Shown: positions 37,784 through 47,007 of the stretch, piece by piece | How positions within the stretch are numbered: the first letter of the stretch is position 1 | Layout of the letters: each line of letters begins with the position of its first letter | From: Pycnococcus provasolii | Lineage: Eukaryota > Chlorophyta > Pseudoscourfieldiophyceae > Pseudoscourfieldiales > Pycnococcaceae | NCBI GenBank assembly: GCA_938743325.2 | Contig: OW568870.1 | Location: 124,001 to 188,000, forward strand | DNA length: 64,000 nt | Reading direction: 5' to 3' | The notes under the pieces: model-generated | Databases searched by the model: none | What the model was told of the DNA's origin: nothing | Seen by the model: only the letters and a program-made list of their open reading frames with translations | Position numbers and translations under genes: made by a program

Positions 37784-38444
37784 TTGTAACTTGTGTGTAA
37801 AATATTAGTACAACATTGAAATTTAAGCATGATGTAGCGGTGAGCGCTAAGGCGAGTGGCGGCACAGAAGAAGGAGTATGCTAATGCCGCTAGTGACGAA
37901 GTGAGACTGAGTGGTTGGAACACTTTGCACTCCATTTTCTCCAACATATTATTCATGTAGAACGAATTGGCCAAGTAGCGCTCATCGCCGCGCTTGGGTA
38001 TGCTAGACTGTGCGACGACGCGCTCGCCGTGCTCGACGAAATGGAGGAGGCGGATATTAACGGAATGCGTAGCATCCATGGCGCTGCAGGGTTCGTAGAA
38101 CAAGTCAAAAGTATAGTAGAAAGAGAGAATGATGGTGACTGTGATCGGCGGGCTCATAGATCCATCGCTCTGTACGAATTGCACATTGGCCTCCCCCTTG
38201 TATGCTGATCCATCGCTCACCGGTGAACGCGCTGATATCGCCCGTTAAGTGCAATTGTGAACACGAATCCCATAGCCAATGCTTGAAACGAGATGGTGAT
38301 TTCTGTGGGTGGAGCGACGTGGGTTGGGGTGTTGGCGTGTAGTTTATGTAGCTCACAAATTTTCTTCACAGCTTTCGACTTTTTTTGCGTTTTTCGTCTT
38401 CGACCAAAACCTTCTCCTTCATCTTCCCGTTTGGTTCTGCCCAT
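37780..38444 (-). CDS. Possible small membrane protein, spliced, unrecognised
   Basis: A minus-strand ATG at 38444 opens a Lys/Arg-rich segment (G-R-R-R-K-T-Q-K-K-S-K) followed by a hydrophobic stretch (I-S-F-Q-A-L-A-M-G-F-V-F-T-I-A-L). An overlapping second frame continues with P-P-I-T-V-T-I-I-L-S-F-Y-Y-T-F-D-L-F and a final hydrophobic stretch. An intron from a GTGTTC donor to the TACAG acceptor near 38175 would join them in frame, but other joins are possible and I cannot choose. It would make ABC-F part of a divergent pair, in line with the window's layout. I recognise no family. It might be non-coding. Confidence 0.3.
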
Positions 38445-38809
38445 CAGTCCGCCACGAATGGAGGCACAAGAAAGAAAGACCTGTAGGCAAGTCACATGTC
38501 TACCTCCTCACAAATAACAACACTCACGCACAATTGCACAAGTTCACAAGTCACAAAAAAGTACTACGTTACACGAACGCGACCGGTGTCCCCAAAGGAA
38601 ATTTATCACCTGATAAAGAACTCTAAAAAGCCATAACCCAAAGAAGGAGCAACGAGGGATCCCCCCCCAAGACTGATTCCTATCCGCATTGCTTTCCTTT
38701 TTTTGCAGCTGCAGGTTCGAGGAGTTTTTTTTGGGTTTGGTTTGCCGCTCTTTCCCAAACGCCGCCGCCATCCATCCGCGTCGGCGTTCACGTTTTCTTG
38801 CCGTGAACC
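37784..38809. other. Intergenic region, EF-hand-RING / ABC-F, with possible minus-strand gene
   Basis: This 1-kb gap has TGTAA signals at its left end. It contains two minus-strand open frames (38444-38217 and 38220-37780) in different phases that might be exons of one small membrane protein, described separately. Confidence 0.4.
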
Positions 38810-41059
38810 ATGCCGAAGAAGTCCTCGGAGTCCTCGTCCAAGGGGGAGGAGAAGAAGTCGTCGAAGTCCTCGAAGGAGAAGTCGGAGAAGTCGGAGAAGT
38901 CGGAGAGATCTGAGAAGAAGCACTCGTCCAAGGACAAGGATGGGTCCAAATCATCCGAATCATCAGGCAAACATCATCACAGAAGTTCATCCGCACGAAA
39001 AGGAAAAGGCCAAGCCGAGCCGCAGCAGCCTCAGCAGCCTCAGCAGCGGCGCATCCCACCCGCAGCACTCAATCGACCGCAAGCAGCTGGCGGATACATG
39101 ACCGCTCTGCCGTCGTCGTCAGACGAGTCGTCCGACGACGAAGGGCCGCGGCGTGGAGGACGGCAAGAGGAGGGTACGCTTGCCACAGCCACGATCGACG
39201 CCAAGGAACAAAAGAAGAGAGACCGAAAGGCAGAGATGCTCGCGGCGCAGGTTGCAGAAGCCAAAAAGGAGGCGATGCGTGACGACGACGACGCATTCGA
39301 CGTCAGCTACCAGGGAGAGGGCGAGTCCATGAGCAGCGACGCTGTTAGCCAGGCGCGCGACATCAAGGTGGACAACCTCACCGTGCGCGTCAAGGGTAAG
39401 GCGCTCTTTGACGGAACATCTATAACAATCGCCGAGAAGAGGAGATACGGACTTGTCGGACCCAACGGACACGGAAAATCTACGCTGATGCGGCTCATCG
39501 CGAGGAGGAAGATTCCCGTGCCCGACTTCATCGACGTGCTGCTCGTTGAGCAGGAGGTGGCTGCGAGCGAAAAGTCTGCCCTGGAGGCTGTGGTTGAGTC
39601 CGACGTCGAGCTCATGCAGCTGCTAGAGGAGGAGAAAAGGTTGTCGGCGCTCACGCTCGACGAGTCGCTCGATGACGAAAAGCAAAAGGAGGCCACGACC
39701 AGCCTGAACGAGGTGTACGACAAGATGCGGCTGAAGAATGCGGATTCCGCCGAAGGGCGTGCGTCGAAAATTCTTCACGGCCTCGGGTTCTCAAACACTC
39801 CAGGACGATTCAGCATGCACAACTCAACGCAGAGCTTCTCCGGAGGTTGGCGCATGCGCGTCAGCCTCGCGCGCGCGCTGTACATTCAGCCGACGCTTCT
39901 GCTGCTTGACGAGCCGACGAACCACCTCGACCTGCGAGCGGCACTGTGGCTCACCGAGTACCTGCAGAGGTGGAAGAAGACGCTCATCGTCGTCAGTCAC
40001 GACAGAGACTTTCTCAACGATGTTACCACGGACATCGTGCACGTGCACGACCAGCAGCTCCAGCAGTACCGCGGCAACTTCGAGTCGTTCGAGTCGAGCT
40101 ACCTTCAGCGCCGCACGGAGGCGAACAGGGAGTACGAGAAGTACCAGAAGGCGCTGAAGCAGGCCAAGGCGAGTGGCACGAGCGACAAGCAGAAGAAGCT
40201 CGATCGTCAGCAGGAGCTGAAGCAGAACAAGCAGAACAAGCAGCAGCGCAAGCGCGGCCAGGACATGGGTGGCGATGAGGATGCGAACCAGCCTCGCGCG
40301 CCGCGCAAGTGGAACGACTACTCGGTGAAATTCCACTTCCCGGAGCCTACGGACATCGGCAGCGTTCCCATCCAGATGAACGACGTCGAGTTCGAGTACC
40401 CTGGTCGAACGGATTTCAGCATGAAGAAGATCAACTTGGGTATTGACACGAAGAGCCGAATTGCCATCGTGGGACCCAACGGCGCGGGCAAGTCGACGCT
40501 GTTAAATTTAATCACCGGCGACCTCACGCCAACCGCTGGCGAGTCGCGGCGGGCTCACAAGCTTCGCATTGGCACGTACAGCCAGCACTTCGTCGATAAG
40601 CTCACGTACGACGAGAACCCCGTGTCGTATCTGCTCGACCGCTTCCCCGAGAGCGGCCTGCGCGAGGCTGAGATGCGAGGTAGGCTAGGCCGATTTGGTC
40701 TGCCAGGCCACGCGCACCTGCAGCCAATCAACAAGTTGAGCGGTGGCCAGAAGGCTCGCGTCGTGTTCACCGACATCGCGCTCAGCAACGCTCACATTCT
40801 GCTGCTCGACGAGCCAACGAACAACCTCGACATGGAGTCGATCGACGCACTCGCGGACGCGCTCGAAGATTTTGAAGGCGGCGTGCTGATCATCAGCCAC
40901 GACGCGCGTCTGATCAGCCGCGTGTGCGATGACGAGGAGGTGAGCGAGGTGTGGATTGTGGAGGACGGCACCGTGAAGAAGTACCACGGCACGTTCGACG
41001 AGTACAAGGACGAGCTGATGGATGAGATCATCAAGGAGCAGGATGAGGATGACGAGTGA
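38810..41059 (+). CDS. ABC-F ATPase (ABCF1/ABCF4-like)
   Basis: The 749-residue soluble twin-ATPase has no membrane segments. Its N-terminal 110 residues are an extreme Ser/Lys/Glu tract, as in human ABCF1 and plant ABCF4. Domain 1 has Walker A G-P-N-G-H-G-K-S-T (about 217-225), signature S-F-S-G-G-W-R-M-R and Walker B L-L-L-D-E-P-T-N-H-L-D. Domain 2 has G-P-N-G-A-G-K-S-T (about 555-563), signature L-S-G-G-Q-K-A-R and L-L-L-D-E-P-T-N-N-L-D. A Lys/Gln-rich linker joins them. ABC-F proteins act on ribosomes in translation initiation or stress control (Gcn20/ABCF1). The Ser/Lys tail is a likely CK2 and ribosome-contact region. Confidence 0.95.
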   Translation: MPKKSSESSSKGEEKKSSKSSKEKSEKSEKSERSEKKHSSKDKDGSKSSESSGKHHHRSSSARKGKGQAEPQQPQQPQQRRIPPAALNRPQAAGGYMTALPSSSDESSDDEGPRRGGRQEEGTLATATIDAKEQKKRDRKAEMLAAQVAEAKKEAMRDDDDAFDVSYQGEGESMSSDAVSQARDIKVDNLTVRVKGKALFDGTSITIAEKRRYGLVGPNGHGKSTLMRLIARRKIPVPDFIDVLLVEQEVAASEKSALEAVVESDVELMQLLEEEKRLSALTLDESLDDEKQKEATTSLNEVYDKMRLKNADSAEGRASKILHGLGFSNTPGRFSMHNSTQSFSGGWRMRVSLARALYIQPTLLLLDEPTNHLDLRAALWLTEYLQRWKKTLIVVSHDRDFLNDVTTDIVHVHDQQLQQYRGNFESFESSYLQRRTEANREYEKYQKALKQAKASGTSDKQKKLDRQQELKQNKQNKQQRKRGQDMGGDEDANQPRAPRKWNDYSVKFHFPEPTDIGSVPIQMNDVEFEYPGRTDFSMKKINLGIDTKSRIAIVGPNGAGKSTLLNLITGDLTPTAGESRRAHKLRIGTYSQHFVDKLTYDENPVSYLLDRFPESGLREAEMRGRLGRFGLPGHAHLQPINKLSGGQKARVVFTDIALSNAHILLLDEPTNNLDMESIDALADALEDFEGGVLIISHDARLISRVCDDEEVSEVWIVEDGTVKKYHGTFDEYKDELMDEIIKEQDEDDE

Positions 41060-41267
41060 GTGCACTACAGTAAACCTATCCATAGTTATCCATAAAGTAT
41101 ACGCTCTTTTAAAAGCCTACCGATCTACCACCCTGCCTTGATTAACCCCCAATTGTGTTCTTTTTGGAATCTCGCATCAATCTCCCCGATCCGATTTCCT
41201 CGACCACCCATTCTACGGAGGCATTTCTCCCCACATTTTCCGTGTGGATTATCACTCACAAAGCGAT

Positions 41268-43010
41268 ATGGCCGCCGTTGCAAGCGTGCGGTGTGCCGTC
41301 GTTGCCGTCAGGTGCGTGAGGAGTAGGTTGAGCACGCCGCCGTCAGGGGGGTACACTTGCCGGCGCGCACTTGTTCACACTCCGTGCGCGTCCTCGTCAG
41401 AGCGCGATAACGTGGTTGCGAGAGATTTAGACTTACTTGGCCTGAGTAGTACGAGGCACTACGACCTGCCGCCCTTCTACGCGGACGTTCGGCTCCACGA
41501 TCACACGCATCAGATATTGGACATGTCGCAGGCCATCGACGATCCGTCGTCGCTTTTTGTGGTCGTGTCCCAAAACGCGAGAAAGGCGCTCATCAGCACC
41601 GACGAGGCGACGGGACAGCCCGTGCAAGCGAAGTATCTCGGCCGCGACGACGCAAGGCGACTCGCGCGAGACGCGAAGCCGAGCTACCTCGGGACGCAGG
41701 AAAGCGGCGCGCACGTGTTCGTCGTCGTCGCGGACGACGGTGCTTCTTCTTCTTCTTCTTCTTCGTCGTCGTCGCGATTTGCTGAGGTGAAGCTTGAAGG
41801 ACCACACATTGGCAGGCACGACGCGTCGGTGCTCGCGAAGGCTTGTGGGCTCGTCAGCTGGCAGATTGCCAACAAATTCTGCAGCCGGTGTGGCGCACCG
41901 ATGCATCGGTCCGACGACGGGAAGAGCGCGAAGTGCACGGGAGAAGGGTGCTCGCGACGCGAATTTCCCAGGACTGATCCTGCTATCATCACGATTGTCA
42001 CGAGCGGAGACTGGGTGCTTCTTGGCAGAAATCCCAAGTGGCCTCCTGGACGCTATTCTGCGCTTGCCGGCTTTCTCGAGCTCGGCGAGACTTTCGAGCA
42101 GTGTCTCGCACGCGAGGTGCAGGAGGAGAGCGGCGTCGACGTGAGCGACGCAGAGATGATTTACCAGGAGAGTCAGCCATGGCCTTTCCCACGAAGCTTG
42201 ATGGTGGGTTATCAGACGAAGCTACCACCGCCTACATTCGAAAATCCTCCGCGTCTTGTTGGAGCAGCGGGGCAGACGGTGGCTTTGCCGTCGGCGCCGC
42301 CGACGCGCGTGCCATTTGGCCGTTCGAACGACGCGGAATTGGCAGACGTGCGTTGGTTCCACCGCGACTACCTGCGTGCTACCTTACGAGGTGCGACCGA
42401 TGCGTCGGAGGCTGCGATGCTCTCGAGAGCATTCTACGGCGACGAGAATGACGATGCGGCATCGCCTCCGGTGCAGGTGCCTGGGGAACACTCTCTCGCT
42501 CGTCGTCTTCTGGACAGGTGGCTTGACGACATTCGCGGCACTGTCACGAGTGCCGCCGTCGAAGGAGGTGGCCTTATCGAGCGCATTTCGAGCGCGCCGA
42601 ACCTCGACGCGCTGTCTAACGGACACAAGCATTGGAGACGAAAGTACGTGCTGTGTGTAGTCAGCGACGTGATGACGGACGAGTGCAAGCTCGTCGTTCG
42701 CATTCACGAATTGGACGACTACGGATACCACATGGACTGCTATCGGCAGCTGGTTGGGGAGTGTCGTGCGATTGATGACAAAAGGCGTCTGCAGGTAGAA
42801 CCGCTTGGTGGCGGGCGCATCGAGTTTAATCCATGGTGTGATGGCGACGGCAACGACGGCGTCACTCGCTCTGGCTACGGGTCATTCGTCGTTTATGGAT
42901 ATTCGAATGCATTTCCCTTTGAACGTCAACCGCTGCATGACCTTTCTGCAGCGATCGTGCAACATGCCTACCCCTTCCTCGACGTCTCTTGGCACGACGG
43001 TGGGTACTAA
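41268..43010 (+). CDS. NUDIX NADH pyrophosphatase fused to PHPT1-like phosphohistidine phosphatase domain
   Basis: The 580-residue protein has an Arg/Ser-rich leader (about 1-45) suggesting organelle import. Next come the NudC-type N-terminal domain, a zinc ribbon starting at C205 (C-S-R-C, then C-T-G-E-G-C) and the NUDIX box G-F-L-E-L-G-E-T-F-E-Q-C-L-A-R-E-V at 268, continuing E-E-S-G-V. The motif S-Q-P-W-P-F-P-R-S marks NAD(H) diphosphatases (Arabidopsis NUDT19, animal NUDT12). The last 120 residues (from about 459) match janus/PHPT1: K-Y-V-L, the catalytic-type histidine H488 in G-Y-H-M-D-C-Y, L-G-G-G-R-I, V-Y-G-Y-S-N-A-F and W-H-D-G-G-Y at the end. The fusion suggests linked NAD(H)/nucleotide turnover and histidine dephosphorylation. 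The frame has no break at the junction. Confidence 0.9.
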   Translation: MAAVASVRCAVVAVRCVRSRLSTPPSGGYTCRRALVHTPCASSSERDNVVARDLDLLGLSSTRHYDLPPFYADVRLHDHTHQILDMSQAIDDPSSLFVVVSQNARKALISTDEATGQPVQAKYLGRDDARRLARDAKPSYLGTQESGAHVFVVVADDGASSSSSSSSSSRFAEVKLEGPHIGRHDASVLAKACGLVSWQIANKFCSRCGAPMHRSDDGKSAKCTGEGCSRREFPRTDPAIITIVTSGDWVLLGRNPKWPPGRYSALAGFLELGETFEQCLAREVQEESGVDVSDAEMIYQESQPWPFPRSLMVGYQTKLPPPTFENPPRLVGAAGQTVALPSAPPTRVPFGRSNDAELADVRWFHRDYLRATLRGATDASEAAMLSRAFYGDENDDAASPPVQVPGEHSLARRLLDRWLDDIRGTVTSAAVEGGGLIERISSAPNLDALSNGHKHWRRKYVLCVVSDVMTDECKLVVRIHELDDYGYHMDCYRQLVGECRAIDDKRRLQVEPLGGGRIEFNPWCDGDGNDGVTRSGYGSFVVYGYSNAFPFERQPLHDLSAAIVQHAYPFLDVSWHDGGY

Positions 43011-43071
43011 GAAGACGTTGCATTAACTGAAAGTTATATACATACACGATTTAATATTTAATAAATTGCCA

Positions 43072-43779
43072 CTAAGCAAAGACACAGTCACGGTACAAGT
43101 CCGGTATGGGAGATAAATCACCGTCGTCGCCCGCGCCACGCCTGAGCCGCATTTCAAAAGCACGTAGCGTGCGATAGAATGCGTTGTTCGGACGCACGGG
43201 TCCCCTTCTTTCACGCACATGTGCGAGAGCGTCGTACAGGCTTGTGTGGAAGACGTCGCGTTGGTACTTGAGAAGGTATGCAATGGCGACGGTGACAGAC
43301 CTGCTCACGCCCTGAATGCAGTGAACGATGACCTTAGCGTTTTCGCTTGAGGTGATTGCGTCGTGAATGAAGTCAGCCGCATCGTCTAGTTTCGCGCCGA
43401 CATCCTCCTGTTCGTCGTCGCGCACTGGAACTCGGTGGTACACGACGTTGTCCGGGAAAGCGTTCGGCGCGTCTGGCGTGCAGTTGACAGCGTGCGTGAA
43501 ATCTTTCATGGTTTGTTGGTCCGTTGCGTGGAAGACGTCTCCAATGTACAGCTGTTTGTTGCAAATGTCCGTGGGTCCGTTCCCTGGCGTGAGCGATTCG
43601 TTTTGGCATTCTCGGAGGAACCAGAGCGGCATAGCGGATAGTTCACGAATGTGTACGTGCAAACGCTCAACAACGGGCAAAGAACAGCGGGCAACCGAAG
43701 CAACCGAAGCTGAACCGAACTCTTTCTCGTCCGTAACTCCACACACCCCAGAATCAGGGTGCAGTACAGAAGAGGCCAT
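43072..43779 (-). CDS. Dual-specificity protein phosphatase
   Basis: The 235-residue protein starts M-A-S-S-V-L-H. The catalytic loop is H-C-I-Q-G-V-S-R-S, matching H-C-x-x-G-x-x-R-S, and the general-acid region is V-R-D-D-E-Q-E-D about 40 residues before it. Other DUSP marks are L-Y-I-G-D-V-F-H-A near 85 and A-I-A-Y-L-L-K-Y after the loop. There is no MAP-kinase-binding CH2 domain, so it resembles the small atypical DUSPs. A longer upstream frame exists but reads through intergenic, telomere-near sequence from a non-ATG start. It is convergent with the NUDIX fusion gene, 61 bp apart. Confidence 0.92.
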   Translation of the reverse strand: MASSVLHPDSGVCGVTDEKEFGSASVASVARCSLPVVERLHVHIRELSAMPLWFLRECQNESLTPGNGPTDICNKQLYIGDVFHATDQQTMKDFTHAVNCTPDAPNAFPDNVVYHRVPVRDDEQEDVGAKLDDAADFIHDAITSSENAKVIVHCIQGVSRSVTVAIAYLLKYQRDVFHTSLYDALAHVRERRGPVRPNNAFYRTLRAFEMRLRRGAGDDGDLSPIPDLYRDCVFA

Positions 43780-44326
43780 GGTCAGTGACGTACGAAAGTA
43801 ATGAAACCAGCGAGCGTCAAAACAAATGCCAGGTGCGAGAAGAATGAAAGAAAGATGGAAGATGAGCAGAGCAGAGGGCAGTACTATGGTGTGGCTTACG
43901 AACCCAGGCGGAGAACAAGGCTGACGTCCATGTCTCTGAAGTGGATGAGTTGGTGCGCAGGTGCGTCCGGCTGTCCGGAGGGTGGGAGGCAAAAGTGCCC
44001 GGAGAGACTGACAAATGGCAAAAGAAAAAAGGGGAGGGAAGATTGTTCGGGCTGTACCCGGTAGGGGTTGGGAGCAATCAGTTAGGGTTAGGGTTAGGAT
44101 TAGGGTGACTGAGTTAGGGTTAGGGTTACTGAGTTAGGGTTTTAGAACGAACCCTAAAGGTTTACAGGCTACAAGAAGTAGGGGGAAACCTTTAGGGTTT
44201 TTTCATCCTTGGCCAGAGTCCTCGGCCCCTCCCCCCCTCCCCTCCCCCTGACCAGAGCCCCTGACCTGGTATTGGCGGCGCCTTCCCTTCCCCATTCGGC
44301 CATTCCCATCCCCGCCCTTTTCCACC
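43780..44326. promoter_or_regulatory. Divergent intergenic region, DUSP / Fip1, with telomere-like array
   Basis: These 547 bp separate two gene 5' ends. The telomere-like array occupies 44082-44156, and a C-rich, CCCCTCCCC-type stretch near 44226-44250 precedes the Fip1 start. No other gene is supported. Confidence 0.5.
44082..44156. repeat. Telomere-like array, interrupted
   Basis: TTAGGG units fall in three blocks separated by GTGACTGAG-type spacers (a period of about 25 bp), then a last inverted-orientation ACCCTAAA. The array ends about 170 bp upstream of the Fip1 start. Confidence 0.9.
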
Positions 44327-45784
44327 ATGGCGGACGACGCCGACGAGCTCGCCGCGCTGTACGGCGAAGTGCCTGCAGGTACAGGTGCAGGTACAGGTAC
44401 AGGTGCCAACAATAGTAACGGCGCCGCGGACGCGTGGGCGCTTCCTGACGACCCCGCACCCGCGCCTCAGCCTGTCGCGCGATTCACGCCGCGACCACCG
44501 CCGTCCGCGCCGCCTCCAGGGGCTGCTCAGCACATGCCGCGACCACCACTCATGCCCAAGCCGCCAGGTGGGCCGCCGCCGCCGGGTGCAGGGGCAGGCG
44601 CAGGGGCAGGGGCAGGGGCGGGCGCATATGGCGCGCCGATGCAGCGCATGCAGAAGAGCCAGTTCCTCCTGCCGCCGCGCGTCGCGCAACTGCAAGCGCA
44701 GTGCGACAACCTCGACCAGCCAGTCTGGCCGAGCGAGGCGAAGGGCAGGACGAACCTCATCATAAAGCTGCCAGGACAGACGAAGGTTCTACCCGACGAG
44801 TACAAGGAGTTCACAAACCTTGGGCACGGCGACATCTTCGAGCTCGACATCGACTACATACAAGCCCCTCAGCAGAAGTGGTACGACGAAAAGGCGCAGC
44901 TGACGGACTACTTCAACTACGACTTTGACCCAGAAACCTGGAACAAGTACCGGGAGGAAGTGCTGCGCAAGCGCGAGGAGTGCAGCATGAGCGGGCGTAT
45001 CGCCACGACCGAGGACGAGCCGCAGATGGCGAGTGGCGGTATGATGGGCGGGAGAGGCATGCACAGGCCACCACCGATGTGGGGTGGGCCGCCAGGTGGG
45101 CCGCCGCAGATGTGGGGTGGGCCGCCGCAGATGTGGGGCGGGCCGCCGCAGATGTGGGGCGGGCCACCGCCGCTGGGTGGAGGCAGAGGACGCGGCGACG
45201 ACGACGACGAGGACGCCGTTGAGCTCGGCGGTGGTGGTGGCGGCGGCAAGGATGGTGGCGGCGAGCGAAAAGACAGAGACCATGAGTCGAGAGGCGGCGG
45301 TGGCGGTGGTGGCATGATGCCTCCACCACACATGATGATGGGTGGTCCAGGAGGGCCTCCGCCACCGCATATGATGATGGGTGGGCCAGGCGGGCCTCCG
45401 CCACCGCATATGATGATGGGTGGGCGTCCGCCGATGGCGTGCTTCAACTGCGGCCAGCCTGGCCACTTTGCACGAGAGTGCCCGAACCCGCCGATGAGAC
45501 GAGGGCCACCACCACCGGGGCCACCAGACGATCGCGACCGTGGACGGCGCGAGCGTCCCCGAAGCAGGAGTCCAGATCGACGAGGCGATCGGCGTGACCG
45601 GGATCGCGACTACCGCGATCGTGGACGGCGTGACCGGCCGCGCAGCCGAAGCAGGAGTCCAGATCGACGAGGCGATCGGCGTGACCGGGATCGCGATAAC
45701 CGTGACTACCGCGATCGTGGACGGCGTGAACGGCCGCGCAGCCGAAGCCCAGATCGACGAGGCGATCGGCGTGGTCGCCACTAG
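44327..45784 (+). CDS. FIP1: Fip1-type polyadenylation factor with CCHC zinc knuckle and RS/RD tail
   Basis: The 485-residue protein has a Pro/Gly-rich start and then the Fip1 core: L-T-D-Y-F-N-Y-D-F-D-P-E-T-W (about 190-203), the poly(A)-polymerase/CPSF-binding motif. Gly/Pro repeats follow, including G-G-P-P-Q-M-W units and three copies of a 13-residue P-P-P-H-M-M-M unit. A retroviral-type zinc knuckle C-F-N-C-G-Q-P-G-H-F-A-R-E-C comes next, then an Arg/Asp/Ser tail of three repeats around R-P-R-S-R-S-P-D-R-R-G-D. Fip1 links poly(A) polymerase to the cleavage complex. In animals the zinc knuckle sits on CPSF30 instead, so this protein may combine both RNA-contact surfaces. Confidence 0.88.
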   Translation: MADDADELAALYGEVPAGTGAGTGTGANNSNGAADAWALPDDPAPAPQPVARFTPRPPPSAPPPGAAQHMPRPPLMPKPPGGPPPPGAGAGAGAGAGAGAYGAPMQRMQKSQFLLPPRVAQLQAQCDNLDQPVWPSEAKGRTNLIIKLPGQTKVLPDEYKEFTNLGHGDIFELDIDYIQAPQQKWYDEKAQLTDYFNYDFDPETWNKYREEVLRKREECSMSGRIATTEDEPQMASGGMMGGRGMHRPPPMWGGPPGGPPQMWGGPPQMWGGPPQMWGGPPPLGGGRGRGDDDDEDAVELGGGGGGGKDGGGERKDRDHESRGGGGGGGMMPPPHMMMGGPGGPPPPHMMMGGPGGPPPPHMMMGGRPPMACFNCGQPGHFARECPNPPMRRGPPPPGPPDDRDRGRRERPRSRSPDRRGDRRDRDRDYRDRGRRDRPRSRSRSPDRRGDRRDRDRDNRDYRDRGRRERPRSRSPDRRGDRRGRH

Positions 45785-45840
45785 ATTTTTTTGAATAAGT
45801 AAGCCATTTTAATGTGTCCATCATTTCAACTTTACCCAAA

Positions 45841-46668
45841 TCAATTCATCTTCTGCTTACCCCCCCGAGCAGACTGAACGTTGCGACGCGCAGACTGGCC
45901 AGGGACGAGTCCGAGGATGCGCATGACGACGCCCAGTGCCGCGCTTCCCGCAAAGGCGCCAAGCGCGTACGGCGCGAGGTGCTCGGCGATGCGCAGCTCG
46001 TCAAGCGCAAGCGGGGCGTACCCGCCGAGCTCGTGCGCGATGAGTGCCATGACCGTGAGCGGGTTCATGATGCTTCCCGTGTACTTTCCCTGCTCCGCGA
46101 CGAGCACGCCGATGTAGACAGCCGCGCCCGCCACCTGCTTGAGCGGCGTGGGCAGGAGTCCCATCATGTCGATGAGTCCGTTTGCGAAGATCACGGTGGC
46201 TGCGACGCCCGCCTCGACCATGACAGCGGTCTGGAAGTCGACGCCAGTGGCGATCTTGGGCGCTGCGAGCGGCACGCCTTCGAGTTCCTTGGGAAAGAGC
46301 GCGATGAACTTCCCCAGCCCGTAAACGGCGACAGTCGCTCCCGCCGCTTGTCCGAAGAGCCTCAGGATCGCCTGGTCGATCGTGCACGCTCCCCCGAACA
46401 GGTTGAAGATGGTGACGCACGGGTTGTAGTGTGCGCGTCCCGCGAACGGCGGGAGTGCGAGCAGGACGAGTAGAACGAAGAGCGTGAGCAGGAGTGTGTT
46501 GGTGCTGTCTACGAGGTATGCGAATTCCGGCGTGTAGGTGTTCGTTAGGGTCGCGACGTGAGGCATGACGAGTTTGGAGAAGTGCACGGATCCACACAAT
46601 AGGAAGGCGCTCAAGGACGACCAGAACGTCTCTTGGAACATCACACTTGAGAGGACGGGAGGCGCCAT
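45841..46668 (-). CDS. Aquaporin-like protein of the SIP/AQP11 (superaquaporin) type
   Basis: The 275-residue protein starts M-A-P-P-V-L-S-S and has about six membrane segments. The two pore loops carry H-Y-N-P-C-V-T (N82) and M-N-P-L-T-V (N202) in place of the usual N-P-A. N-P-C in the first loop is typical of AQP11/12, and N-P-L or N-P-C variants occur in plant SIPs. These 'unorthodox' aquaporins act mostly in the ER membrane. The basic C-terminus (A-R-R-N-V-Q-S-A-R-G-G-K-Q-K) could retain it there. A longer non-ATG frame upstream is not used. It is tail-to-tail with Fip1, 56 bp apart. Selectivity for water, glycerol or peroxide cannot be read. Confidence 0.85.
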   Translation of the reverse strand: MAPPVLSSVMFQETFWSSLSAFLLCGSVHFSKLVMPHVATLTNTYTPEFAYLVDSTNTLLLTLFVLLVLLALPPFAGRAHYNPCVTIFNLFGGACTIDQAILRLFGQAAGATVAVYGLGKFIALFPKELEGVPLAAPKIATGVDFQTAVMVEAGVAATVIFANGLIDMMGLLPTPLKQVAGAAVYIGVLVAEQGKYTGSIMNPLTVMALIAHELGGYAPLALDELRIAEHLAPYALGAFAGSAALGVVMRILGLVPGQSARRNVQSARGGKQKMN

Positions 46669-47007
46669 GATTGTGAAACCTAAAGTGAAAGTGAAAAATA
46701 AAATGAGAGGGAAGAGTGGAGGGGGGAGGAAGGAGGAAAAACCGAAAAACGCCTTGGGCAGCCGGGGCCGGGGGGAAAGGGAACGCGCCAAACAAAAGAC
46801 CGGTCCAAACAAAACGTTCGGAAACCCTCCTCCTCCCACCGGGAAACCCTACCTTTAACGACTCTCCTTTAACGTCCCCGCCCCGGGCCCGGCATTCGGG
46901 TCCGGCCACCTGGACCTGGTCCGGCCGGCTGTCCGGGGATTAGTGTCCAAGGGGAGCCGTTTCCCTTCGGTGTGTGTGTCGTTCACAAGGTGTGTTCACT
47001 CGTCGTG
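46669..47007. promoter_or_regulatory. Divergent intergenic region, aquaporin / RadA
   Basis: These 339 bp separate two 5' ends. They contain AACC/GGAAACCCT words and CCTTTAACG repeats near 46851-46876, but no telomere-like array and no gene. Confidence 0.4.

Noticed and set aside
45439-45486. Zinc knuckle as a trace of a retroelement
   Set aside because: The C-x2-C-x4-H-x4-C motif is in frame within a Fip1 protein with RS tail; no reverse transcriptase, integrase or terminal repeats are nearby.
44789-45781. 330-residue minus-strand frame rich in Thr/Ile/Ala and His/Arg repeats over Fip1
   Set aside because: It is the complement of the Fip1 Gly/Pro and Arg/Ser repeats, which are open in several frames.
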